A stretch of DNA of 38,564 bases, taken from contig CAZEYT010000021.1 in the NCBI GenBank assembly GCA_964516295.1, positions 1 through 38,564 of the forward strand. The letters run 5' to 3'. A program made the translations under genes and the position numbers. Below the pieces are notes generated by a model. That model had not been told where the DNA came from and did no database searches. It worked only from the letters and a program-made list of their open reading frames with translations. Source of the stretch: CAZEYT01 sp964516295. Its GTDB lineage: Bacteria; Verrucomicrobiota; Verrucomicrobiia; Chthoniobacterales; Terrimicrobiaceae. Shown here one piece after another: positions 31,331-38,564 of this stretch. Within the stretch, counting starts at the first letter, position 1; each line of letters opens with the position of its first letter.

Positions 31331-31555
31331 ATGCCGACCAATGTCCCGTCCGAACCGTCCGACGCCCACTGCCTCGTCTGCGGGAAATCCGTCGAACAGG
31401 GTCGCGGCTTTTGCCGCCTCAAGATCGACGAGTTGATGATCGCACTCTGCTGCCCGCTCTGCCTCGACACCTTCAATGCTGATCGCGCCCGCTTCGAGGC
31501 CAAGCTGCAGGCATGGTCCGCCGGGCTGCTCGACGACCATCGATTTACGCCATGA
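31331..31555 (+). CDS. Small YHS/TRASH-like metal-binding protein
   Basis: A 74-residue cytosolic protein with an HCLVCGK pair near residue 13 and a CCPLCLDTFNADRARF motif near residue 41, the C-x2-C ... C-x2-C-x2-TF layout of YHS or TRASH-type metal-binding domains (known for copper and zinc). Its stop overlaps the ATG of the CusB-like gene at 31552 (ATGA), so the two are coupled. It probably binds the same metal and delivers it or senses it, which is inference. Confidence 0.65.
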   Translation: MPTNVPSEPSDAHCLVCGKSVEQGRGFCRLKIDELMIALCCPLCLDTFNADRARFEAKLQAWSAGLLDDHRFTP

Positions 31556-33153
31556 AAAAAACCGTCCTCATCGTGCTTGGTCTTGCGGCGATGGTGCTCG
31601 TCACGTTGGCCATCTTTCGTTCCGTCTGGCCGGGCTTTCGCGCTCTCTCGCCCGGTCCCAAACCCACGGCCACCGCCCCCGCGCAACTCTACACCTGCGG
31701 CATGCACCCGCAGGTCGTGCAGGACCAACCGGGCGACTGCCCGATCTGCGGCATGAAACTCCAGCCGGTGCGCAAGCCGCCCGAAGCGGTCGATTCCCCC
31801 GCGCCGACCGGCGAGCGAAAAATCCAATACTACAAATCCACCATGATGCTCGGGGAGATCAGCCAGACCCCGCGCAAGGACAGCATGGGCATGGACATGG
31901 TGCCCGTTTACGAGGGCGACTCGGCGGAATCGGCCACCATCGCCATTGATCCAGTCACCATCCAGACGATGGGCGTGCGGCTGGGCGAGGTGGCCTCCGG
32001 GCCGCTTCGGCGCCGCGTTCGCACCGTTGGCGTTGTGGATTTCGACGAGACGGCTCTCGCCGACATCACCACAAAATTCCGGGGCTGGATCGAAAAGCTC
32101 CACGTCGATGCCACCGGACGCGAGGTGCGCAAAGACGAGCCGCTTTTCGACGTGTATTCCCCGGAAGTTTACAACGCCCAACTCGAATACGCCTCGCTCG
32201 TCCGCAGCGGCAACCTTCCCCTGGCGAAGACGACGCTCGAACGCCTCGACCTGCTCGATCTCCCCGCCGACCAGCTCCAGGCGCTCACCCGCTCCGGCCA
32301 AGCATCCAAGCTTATCACCATGCGCTCGCCCGCGAACGGCGTCGTCATCGAGAAAAACGCCGTGCAGGGCATGATGTTCGAGCCTGGCATGACCCTCTTT
32401 CGCCTCGCGGACCTGTCCATCGTCTGGATTAAGGCCCAGATTTTCGAGCAGGACATGCCCTTCGTGCGCCTCGGACAGGAGGCCAAGGCCACCATTCCCT
32501 CGCTGCCCGGACAAACCTTCCTCGGCCGGGTCACCTACGTCTATCCCACCCTCGATCCGAAGACCCGCACCGCCCAGATCCGCATGGAGTTTCACAACCC
32601 CGGCTTGCGCCTCAAGCCCGGGATGTTCGCCACCGTCGAGATCGAGAGCGAACTTGCGGCTTCCGCCACGCTCGTGCCGGAGAGCGCCGTCCTGCGCAGT
32701 GGCGACAAGACCACTGTTTTCCTCGCGCTCGCGGGAGGCAAGTTCGATCCCCGCGAGGTCTCCCTCGGCTCGCGCGACACCTCCGGTTCCTATCAGGTGC
32801 TCCACGGGCTCGCCCCCGGCGACCGCGTGGTGACCTCCGCGCAGTTCATGCTCGACTCCGAAAGCCAGCTTCGCGAGGCCATCCAAAAAATGCTCGACCC
32901 GAAAGGCCCACCGAAGCCCTCGGGCGCGGCCGAACACGCGGCCATGAGCACCCCCGCCGCCGAGCCGAGCCCGCTGCCCGCCGCGGCGTTCATCTGCCCC
33001 ATGCCCGAGCACGGCAACGTGCAGTATGACCACCCGGGGAAATGCCCCGTCTGCGGGATGACGCTCATTCCCGGCACGGCCAGCTCCGCGCCGGTTGACC
33101 CGGTCGCGCCGCCCGCCGCCACTCCGCCCGCCCATGCTCCCGGCAATCATTGA
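31552..33153 (+). CDS. CusB-like periplasmic adaptor with metal-binding modules
   Basis: A 533-residue Cus-type adaptor, anchored by one N-terminal membrane segment (KKTVLIVLGLAAMVLVTLAI). Three Cys/His/Met modules frame it: YTCGMHPQV...CPICGMKLQP near residues 44-70, a degenerate KSTMMLGEISQ...DSMGMDMVPVYEGD near 100-125, and FICPMPEHG...CPVCGMTLIP near 485-515. Between them are the lipoyl, hairpin and barrel parts (VRTVGVVDFDE, ITTKFRGWIEKLHVDATG, EVYNAQLEYASLV, SPANGVVIEKNAVQ). Such modules pass Cu(I)/Ag(I) to the pump. Extra modules at both ends are unusual. The pump gene overlaps its end by 20 bases. Confidence 0.85.
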   Translation: MKKTVLIVLGLAAMVLVTLAIFRSVWPGFRALSPGPKPTATAPAQLYTCGMHPQVVQDQPGDCPICGMKLQPVRKPPEAVDSPAPTGERKIQYYKSTMMLGEISQTPRKDSMGMDMVPVYEGDSAESATIAIDPVTIQTMGVRLGEVASGPLRRRVRTVGVVDFDETALADITTKFRGWIEKLHVDATGREVRKDEPLFDVYSPEVYNAQLEYASLVRSGNLPLAKTTLERLDLLDLPADQLQALTRSGQASKLITMRSPANGVVIEKNAVQGMMFEPGMTLFRLADLSIVWIKAQIFEQDMPFVRLGQEAKATIPSLPGQTFLGRVTYVYPTLDPKTRTAQIRMEFHNPGLRLKPGMFATVEIESELAASATLVPESAVLRSGDKTTVFLALAGGKFDPREVSLGSRDTSGSYQVLHGLAPGDRVVTSAQFMLDSESQLREAIQKMLDPKGPPKPSGAAEHAAMSTPAAEPSPLPAAAFICPMPEHGNVQYDHPGKCPVCGMTLIPGTASSAPVDPVAPPAATPPAHAPGNH

Positions 33154-36100
33154 TTTTTCGCTGCGGAATCGTTTCCTCGTCCTCCTCGGGTCGGCCGTGC
33201 TGATCGTGGCGGGCATCCTTGCCCTGCGCACCATCCCGCTCGACGCCATCCCCGATCTCTCCGACACCCAGGTCATCATCTACACCGAGTGGCCCGGGCA
33301 GGCCCCGCAGCTCGTCCAAGATCAGGTCACCTACCCGATCAGCACGAAAATGCTCTCGGTGCCGAATGCCAAGGTCGTCCGCGGCTACTCCTTCTACGGT
33401 TTCTCGTTTGTCTACGTCATCTTCGACGACGGCACCGACCCCTACTGGGCGCGCAGCCGTGTGCTGGAATATCTCAGCGGCCTCACCTCCCGCCTGCCGC
33501 AGGGCGTCGCCCCCACGCTCGGCCCCGACGCCACCGGCGTCGGCTGGGCCTTCATGTATGCGCTGCATTCCAAGGAGCGCAGCCTCGCCGAACTCCGCTC
33601 CATGCAGGACTGGTATCTCAAATACCAACTCACTTCCGTGGACGGCGTCTCCGAGGTCACTTCCATCGGTGGCTTCGTCAAGCAATACCAGGTCACCGTC
33701 GATCCGGTGAAACTTCGCGCCTACGACCTCTCCATCCGGGACGTCAGCGAGGCCATCCGCATGAGCAACGGCGAAGTCGGCGGGCGCTCCATCGAGATGG
33801 CGGAGAAAGAATTCATCCTCCGCGTGAAAGGCTACGTCGAAAACCTTGCCGATCTCGAAAAAGTCGCCGTCGGCGTGGGCGACAATGGCGTGCCCATCCT
33901 TTTGCGCGACATTGCCACCGTCCAGCTCGGCCCCGACATGCGCCGCGGCATCGCCGAGCTTAACGGCGAAGGCGAAACCGTCGGCGGAATCGTCGTCGTG
34001 CGCTACGGCGCGAACGCCCGGCAGGTCATCCGGGACGTGAAGGCAAGGCTCGACGAAGCCATGAAGGGCCTGCCCAAGGATGTCACCTACACCGTCGCCT
34101 ACGACCGCACGGCCCTCATCGACCGCGCCGTCAAGACCCTCGAAGAAAAACTCATCGAAGAGAGCATCGTCGTCGCCCTCGTCTGCATCGCCTTCCTCCT
34201 CCATTTCCGCAGCGCCCTCGTCGCCATCGTCATCCTGCCCATCGCCGTGCTCGCCGCCTTCGTCGTCATGCGCGCGCAGGGACTCAGCGCCAATATCATG
34301 TCCCTCGGCGGCATCGCCATCGCCATCGGCGCGATGGTCGATGCCGTCATCATCATGATCGAGAACGCTCACAAGCACCTCGAACACGACGCCGGAAAGA
34401 AACCCCACTGGCAGATCATCCGCGACGCCTCCATCGAGGTCGGCCCCACCCTCTTCTACTCCCTCCTCGTCATCACGGTTTCCTTCATCCCCATCTTCGC
34501 CCTCCAGGCGCAGGAGGGCCGGCTCTTCCATCCGCTCGCCTTCACGAAGACCTATTCGATGGCCGCCGCCGCGATCCTCTCCGTCACCCTCGCGCCCGTG
34601 CTCATGGGCTACTTCATCCGCGGACGCATCCCGCCCGAGGAAAAAAACCCGGTCAACCGTTTCCTCATCTGGCTCTACCACCCGTGCATCGATTTCGTCA
34701 TCGGCTTCCGCTGGGCCGTCATCGGGGCCGCGGCCGTGATCGTCATCGGCGTGTTCCTCCCGTGGAACTTCCTCGTCACCGACCGGCTCCCCGAGGGACC
34801 GCTCCGCACCGCCTCCGCCACCCTCGGCAAGGCCTTTCCTTTCCAGCATCTCGGCTCCGAGTTCATGCCCCCGCTCTACGAGGGCGACCTCCTCTACATG
34901 CCGACCACCTTCCCCGGCATCTCGCCCACCAAGGCGCGCGAGCTGATCCAGGTGACCGACCGCATCATCAAGAGCTTTCCCGAGGTCCATCACGTCTTCG
35001 GCAAGATCGGCCGCGCCGAGACGGCGACCGATCCCGCGCCCTTCGACATGGTCGAGACCACCATCATGCTCCGGGACGAGAAAGACTGGCCCGCGGTGGA
35101 CATCAAGGACTCCGCCGGAAACGTCGTCGCCCACCGCCGCCGCAGCGTGGACGAATTGATCGAGGCCCTCAACGCCGCCATTCAGATCCCCGGCCTGAGC
35201 AACGCCTGGACCATGCCCATCAAGACTCGCATCGACATGCTGGCGACGGGCATCAAGACCCCCGTCGGCATCAAGGTCGCCGGCCCCGACCTCGCCACCC
35301 TCGAGCGCATCGCCGCCGAGAGCGAGGCCGTCGTCCGTCAGGTGCCCGGCACCTCCAGCGTCTTCGCCGAGCGCGTCATGGGCGGCAACTACATCGAGTT
35401 CACGATTCGCCGCGAGGAGATCGCCCGCTACGGCCTCACCATCGGCGACGTCCAGGAAGTGCTCGAAGTTGCCCTCGGCGGAATGCCGCTCACCACCACC
35501 GTCGAGGGGCTCGAACGCTACGCCATCAACCTCCGCTACGACCGCGACTTCCGCGAAAACCTCGACGCCCTCCGCGAGATCGTCATCCCCACGCCCACCG
35601 GAGCCCACATCCCGCTCGGGCAGCTTGCCGATCTCAAGGTTGTCCGCGCGCCCATGGGCATCAAAAGCGAAGACGCCGTGCCCAACGCGTGGATCTACGT
35701 GGACGTCAAAGGCGTGGACATCGGCACCTTCGTCGGCATGGCCCGCCGCGCCGTGGACGCCGCCCTCGCCCAAGGCTCCGTCACCATGCCCAGCGGCTAC
35801 AACATCCTTTGGAGCGGCCAATACGAATACATGCTCCGCGCCCAGCAGCGGCTTCTCCTTGTCGTCCCCGTCACCCTCCTTCTCATCATCTTCATCATCT
35901 ATCTCAACACGAAATCCGCCGTCAAAACCGCCATCGTCCTCCTCGCCGTGCCCTTCTCCCTCGTCGGAGCCTTCTGGGCGCTTTACCTCTTCGACTTCAA
36001 TCTCAGCGTCGCGGTCTGGGTCGGCATCATCGCCCTCGCCGGACTCGACGCCGAGACCGGCGTCGTCATGCTCCTCTACCTCGACCTCGCCTACGAGAAG

Positions 36101-36382
36101 TGGACCAAGGAAGGCAAAATGCTCACCGCCGCCGACCTCCGCGACGCCATCTACCACGGCGCCGTCAAGCGCGTGCGCCCCAAGGCCATGACCGCCGCCG
36201 TCATCATCGGCGGCCTCACCCCCATCCTCTGGAGCCACGGCGCTGGAGCCGACGTCATGAAACGCATCGCCACCCCCATGGTCGGCGGCGTCATCACCTC
36301 CACCCTCATGGAACTGCTCGTCTACCCCGCCATCTTCTTCCTCTGGCGTTCCCGCACGCTGCGAAAGAACCACGCCGTTTGA
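33134..36382 (+). CDS. cusA: CusA-like copper/silver RND efflux pump
   Basis: A 1,082-residue inner-membrane RND pump for Cu(I)/Ag(I). The helix-IV signature AIGAMVDAVIIMIENAHK has D403 and E410, the CusA type. All three metal-binding methionines of E. coli CusA are present: M589 (LLYMPTT), M639 (FDMVETT) and M702 (RIDMLATG), matching M573, M623 and M672, with about 14 extra residues between the last two. The rest, including GYSFYGFSFVYVIF and RVRPKAMTAAVIIGGL, is typical. ATG at 33134 overlaps the adaptor gene. There is no CusC-like channel or CusF in the window, so the outer channel may be supplied from elsewhere or from the CnrC-like gene. Confidence 0.92.
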   Translation: MLPAIIDFSLRNRFLVLLGSAVLIVAGILALRTIPLDAIPDLSDTQVIIYTEWPGQAPQLVQDQVTYPISTKMLSVPNAKVVRGYSFYGFSFVYVIFDDGTDPYWARSRVLEYLSGLTSRLPQGVAPTLGPDATGVGWAFMYALHSKERSLAELRSMQDWYLKYQLTSVDGVSEVTSIGGFVKQYQVTVDPVKLRAYDLSIRDVSEAIRMSNGEVGGRSIEMAEKEFILRVKGYVENLADLEKVAVGVGDNGVPILLRDIATVQLGPDMRRGIAELNGEGETVGGIVVVRYGANARQVIRDVKARLDEAMKGLPKDVTYTVAYDRTALIDRAVKTLEEKLIEESIVVALVCIAFLLHFRSALVAIVILPIAVLAAFVVMRAQGLSANIMSLGGIAIAIGAMVDAVIIMIENAHKHLEHDAGKKPHWQIIRDASIEVGPTLFYSLLVITVSFIPIFALQAQEGRLFHPLAFTKTYSMAAAAILSVTLAPVLMGYFIRGRIPPEEKNPVNRFLIWLYHPCIDFVIGFRWAVIGAAAVIVIGVFLPWNFLVTDRLPEGPLRTASATLGKAFPFQHLGSEFMPPLYEGDLLYMPTTFPGISPTKARELIQVTDRIIKSFPEVHHVFGKIGRAETATDPAPFDMVETTIMLRDEKDWPAVDIKDSAGNVVAHRRRSVDELIEALNAAIQIPGLSNAWTMPIKTRIDMLATGIKTPVGIKVAGPDLATLERIAAESEAVVRQVPGTSSVFAERVMGGNYIEFTIRREEIARYGLTIGDVQEVLEVALGGMPLTTTVEGLERYAINLRYDRDFRENLDALREIVIPTPTGAHIPLGQLADLKVVRAPMGIKSEDAVPNAWIYVDVKGVDIGTFVGMARRAVDAALAQGSVTMPSGYNILWSGQYEYMLRAQQRLLLVVPVTLLLIIFIIYLNTKSAVKTAIVLLAVPFSLVGAFWALYLFDFNLSVAVWVGIIALAGLDAETGVVMLLYLDLAYEKWTKEGKMLTAADLRDAIYHGAVKRVRPKAMTAAVIIGGLTPILWSHGAGADVMKRIATPMVGGVITSTLMELLVYPAIFFLWRSRTLRKNHAV

Positions 36383-36443
36383 AAAAAACTTCGAGGGATT
36401 CCCGCCGGCCTCCCGTTTCACCTCCTGTAACCCAATCCAACCT

Positions 36444-36824
36444 ATGAAAACCCTCAAATCACTCCTCACCACCACCGCAGCCCTCATCGCTCTCTCCTCG
36501 GCAGCCTTCGCGCTTCCGGCCTGGAAGGGCGGACCACCGGAACCCGCCATGAAGAAAAGCGACTTCGACGGCCTGAAGGCTGGCGATAAGATCGCCCTCG
36601 TTTGCAAGGTCTCCGACTCCGTGACCGTCATCGACATCAAGGATGAAAAGGCCGCGCTGGAACTCTGCCAGGAAGGTCGCATGGTCCACTGCCCGGTCTG
36701 CAAAAAGGAATACAAGACGACCTGGGTAAATCCCACCGGCAAAGGTCCCGGCCCTCAAACCAAGGTCGTGATCGTGAACGAGAAGGGCGAGCCCTGCATG
36801 TTCTACGCCAGGATCGTCGGATAA
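36444..36824 (+). CDS. Small exported protein with CxxC, unknown function
   Basis: A 126-residue protein with a signal peptide (MKTLKSLLTTTAALIALSSAAFA) and a mature part holding HCPVCKKEYKT near residue 83, a C-x2-C pair beside a His, plus single Cys residues near VCKV and PCMF. Beta-strand-like segments (KIALVCKVSDSVTVIDI) suggest a compact periplasmic domain. It follows the CusA-like gene by about 60 bp and ends before a strong terminator, so it is probably the last gene of the Cus operon. A metal-binding or delivery role is likely from context. I recognise no named family. Confidence 0.6.
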   Translation: MKTLKSLLTTTAALIALSSAAFALPAWKGGPPEPAMKKSDFDGLKAGDKIALVCKVSDSVTVIDIKDEKAALELCQEGRMVHCPVCKKEYKTTWVNPTGKGPGPQTKVVIVNEKGEPCMFYARIVG

Positions 36825-36843
36825 CGACACACCCTTGCCCACG

Positions 36844-36881
36844 AGCCGCCCCGTGCGTTCAGCCGGGGCGGCTTTCTTTTT
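36844..36881 (+). terminator. Rho-independent terminator after the Cus operon
   Basis: AGCCGCCCCG (36844-36853) pairs perfectly with CGGGGCGGCT (36864-36873) across a ten-base loop and is followed by TTCTTTTT. A perfect, GC-rich ten-pair stem with a T-rich tract 20 bases after the preceding stop is a strong terminator for the operon that includes the CusB- and CusA-like genes. Confidence 0.85.
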
Positions 36882-36943
36882 GCCTGCGTCCCCGCCCGGA
36901 TTTCTTTGAGGGATTTTTTGGAACGGCTCGTTGCACCGTGGAC

Positions 36944-38191
36944 ATGAAACCGATCACCGCTTCAACGACCATCGCCGCCTTCGTCAGTCTGGTGGGATTT
37001 CTGCCAATTTCCCCGGCTCGAGCCGACGCCAGGCACGCCGCCCCCCGCCCGCCCGCCGCGGAGCACTCCCACGGAGGCAAGGCCGGCGTTTTCAAAACCA
37101 CCGGCCAGGCATGGCTCGCCGTGACCAAATCGGTCGAAGAGGCGTCATCCGCCCTCGCGGCAGGCAATCTTGCGCCCATCCACGGAGCGACGGAGACCCT
37201 GGATGGCGCTCTGCGGTATCTCCAGACCGCGGGTGGCATCGCCGATCCCGACAAGCAAATGCGGGCCGAAGCCGCCCTCAAGCAGATGCTCACATTGAGC
37301 GCCGAACTCCATGCCTCCGCCGATGCCGGAAATGCCGACAAATCAGCCGCCGCCCTCAAGAAGCTCCAAGGCGCGATGAAGCTCGTCGAAGTCCAGTATC
37401 CTGCGGAAGCGTTGGCCGCCCCGTCCGGCGACATGGCGGATATGGATCACGGCCATCCGGCATCCGCCGCCGATCCTACACTCAAGCTCGCGGTCACCTC
37501 GCCCGAACCGCTCACCGTCGGACGCGAAGCAAACGTCACCGTCCGGCTCACGAAGCCCGACGGTTCGCCCGTTCTCCTCAGCGATCTGGTGGAAGCCCAC
37601 ACGGAAAAAATCCACCTGCTCATCAACGACATGAGCCTGAGCGACTACCACCACGAACACCCCACCACGACCGCGACGCCCGGTGAATACGCCTTCACGT
37701 TTACGCCATCGAAACCCGGTCCCTATCGCGTCTGGGCGGACCTCCTGCCCGTCGCGACCAACGCCCAGGAATACGCCATCGCCGACCTCGCCGCCGCCAC
37801 CAAGCCGGAGCCCATCTCCAATCGCACACCCTCGACCGTGGCCGAAGTCGATGGCCTCAAATACACCATCACCTTCGAGAACCCGGCCCTGAAAGCGGGC
37901 GAGGCCGCGCTGGGCAAACTCACCATCACCAAGCCCGATGGCACGCCCTTCAACGCGCTCGAACCCGTCATGGGCGCCTACGCGCACATCGTCGGCTTCG
38001 GCGAGGACCTCAAAAGCATCGCCCACGTTCACCCGATGGGAGCCGAACCAACCAAGCCGACCGACCGCGGAGCCGGTGAACTCGCGTTTCACCTGTTGCC
38101 CGCCGAACCTGGATTGATGCGCCTCTACGCGCAGGTTCGCATCGACGGACAGGACCGATTCGCGCCCTTCACCCTTGAAATTCAACCCTGA
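36944..38191 (+). CDS. Large exported His-rich protein, putative copper binder
   Basis: A 415-residue protein with a signal peptide (residues ~1-28) followed by a His-rich mature start (AEHSHGG). Residues ~40-150 are helical (AAALKKLQGAMKLVEVQ). Then comes MADMDHGHPASA, and two beta-sandwich-like parts with YHHEHP (near residue 228) and IAHVHPMG (near 364), resembling YtkA-type domains found in periplasmic copper or metal proteins. ATG 36944 is taken; GTG 36938 would add two residues. It lies directly before a small exported protein gene on the same strand. A role in periplasmic copper binding or storage fits the His-Met pattern (inference). I recognise no exact family. Confidence 0.6.
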   Translation: MKPITASTTIAAFVSLVGFLPISPARADARHAAPRPPAAEHSHGGKAGVFKTTGQAWLAVTKSVEEASSALAAGNLAPIHGATETLDGALRYLQTAGGIADPDKQMRAEAALKQMLTLSAELHASADAGNADKSAAALKKLQGAMKLVEVQYPAEALAAPSGDMADMDHGHPASAADPTLKLAVTSPEPLTVGREANVTVRLTKPDGSPVLLSDLVEAHTEKIHLLINDMSLSDYHHEHPTTTATPGEYAFTFTPSKPGPYRVWADLLPVATNAQEYAIADLAAATKPEPISNRTPSTVAEVDGLKYTITFENPALKAGEAALGKLTITKPDGTPFNALEPVMGAYAHIVGFGEDLKSIAHVHPMGAEPTKPTDRGAGELAFHLLPAEPGLMRLYAQVRIDGQDRFAPFTLEIQP

Positions 38192-38200
38192 CAATCCGAA

Positions 38201-38564
38201 ATGAAAAACCTCCTCGCCGTCCTCCTCACCATCCTCGGTGTCACCGCCTCCGCGAGAGCCCACGAGCATGTGGGCACCCCACTCCACTCCGTCTTGGGCG
38301 ACTACGTGAAGATTCAGACCGCCCTTGCGGCCGACTCCCTCAAAGGCGTCCCCGAGGCGGCTGCCGCGCTCGCTGCCACCGCCCGACAGAACGCCGGGAC
38401 GCTGCCAGCGCCTTTGGCGGCTCAGGCCGAGGCGGTCGGAAAAGCGACCGACATCAAGGCGGCCCGAGCCGCCTTCAAGCCTCTCAGCGCCACGCTTGTC
38501 GCCGCCGCATCCGCCGCCAAGGAAAAAACCGGGCGCTACCACGAGGCCTTCTGCCCCATGGCGG
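38201..38564 (+). CDS. Exported DUF3347-like protein, cut by window end
   Basis: The first 121 residues are visible. A signal peptide (MKNLLAVLLTILGVTASARA) is followed by HEHVGTPLHSVLGDYVKIQTALAADSLKGV and a helical Ala-rich part ending in AFKPLSATLVAAAS and GRYHEAFCPMA, the pattern of DUF3347 proteins, which accompany CusB-type adaptors and bind metal through a late Cys/Met segment. The gene continues past the window, so length and C-terminus are unknown. It is nine bases after the preceding gene and likely in one operon with it. Confidence 0.7.
   Translation, partial: MKNLLAVLLTILGVTASARAHEHVGTPLHSVLGDYVKIQTALAADSLKGVPEAAAALAATARQNAGTLPAPLAAQAEAVGKATDIKAARAAFKPLSATLVAAASAAKEKTGRYHEAFCPMA

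Noticed and set aside
33065..36742. 1,225-residue open frame antisense to the CusA-like gene
   Set aside because: Asp/Gly/His/Glu-rich antisense shadow caused by high GC at third positions. The sense strand encodes a textbook RND pump.
1..38564. Integrase, second tRNA 3' end copy, insertion sequences, CRISPR arrays
   Set aside because: I looked for a tyrosine or serine recombinase, a repeat of the tRNA 3' end, transposases and regularly spaced repeats, and found none. The element's other boundary is probably outside the window.

Overview
This high-GC window looks like an accessory (genomic-island) segment of a Gram-negative, outer-membrane-bearing bacterium. It opens with the 3' part of a tRNA-Glu(TTC) gene, a classic integration site. 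The gene style fits Verrucomicrobiota (Opitutales-like): a PocR-domain AraC regulator, ArdC next to a TOPRIM primase-like protein, small Cys-rich exported proteins and GTG/TTG starts with ATGA-type overlaps. That assignment is an inference with moderate confidence; no phylogenetic marker is present.

Layout. (1) 1-383: tRNA-Glu remnant and a non-coding stretch with a perfect 10-bp tandem repeat. (2) 384-2171, minus: an operon of a sigma-70-type factor, a small acidic protein and an ImmA/IrrE-type metallopeptidase. (3) 2366-10839, plus: a tightly coupled mobilization block with a lamin-tail-like protein, small unknown genes, a TOPRIM protein, ArdC, a 716-bp non-coding zone full of inverted repeats (candidate oriT or other DNA-processing site), a ribbon-helix-helix protein, an HUH relaxase, a VirD4/TraD-type coupling protein and a Clp-D2-like AAA+ ATPase. 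No VirB-type channel and no integrase lie in the window, so this looks like a mobilizable element or part of a larger integrative element. (4) 10899-12343: an AbiEi/AbiEii toxin-antitoxin pair. (5) 12637-15311, minus: a MerR regulator and a copper P1B-ATPase with a MerR-type promoter. (6) 15375-22760: a divergent exported protein, then a six-gene set in the order anti-sigma, periplasmic sensor, ECF sigma, outer-membrane factor, adaptor, RND pump. This matches cnrYXH-CBA of Cupriavidus, and the sensor keeps the CnrX metal ligands with identical spacing. (7) 22812-27353, minus: a three-gene defence-like operon of an S24-peptidase repressor, an adenine DNA methyltransferase and a probable PD-(D/E)XK nuclease. 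(8) 27814-29434: the remnant of a cation-diffusion facilitator, an ArsR regulator and a YraQ/ArsP-like permease. (9) 29562-38564: a PocR-AraC regulator, small exported Cys proteins, a CusB-like adaptor with metal-binding modules at both ends, a CusA-like RND pump with the methionine triad, and two exported proteins at the end, the last cut by the window edge.

How it works together: regions 5, 6, 8 and 9 form a metal-resistance island with one branch for monovalent copper/silver (MerR-CopA, CusBA) and one probably for divalent nickel/cobalt-type ions (CnrYXH-CBA). Mobilization genes, a toxin-antitoxin pair and the defence operon are interleaved with it, as expected for cargo accumulated at a tRNA-linked hotspot.
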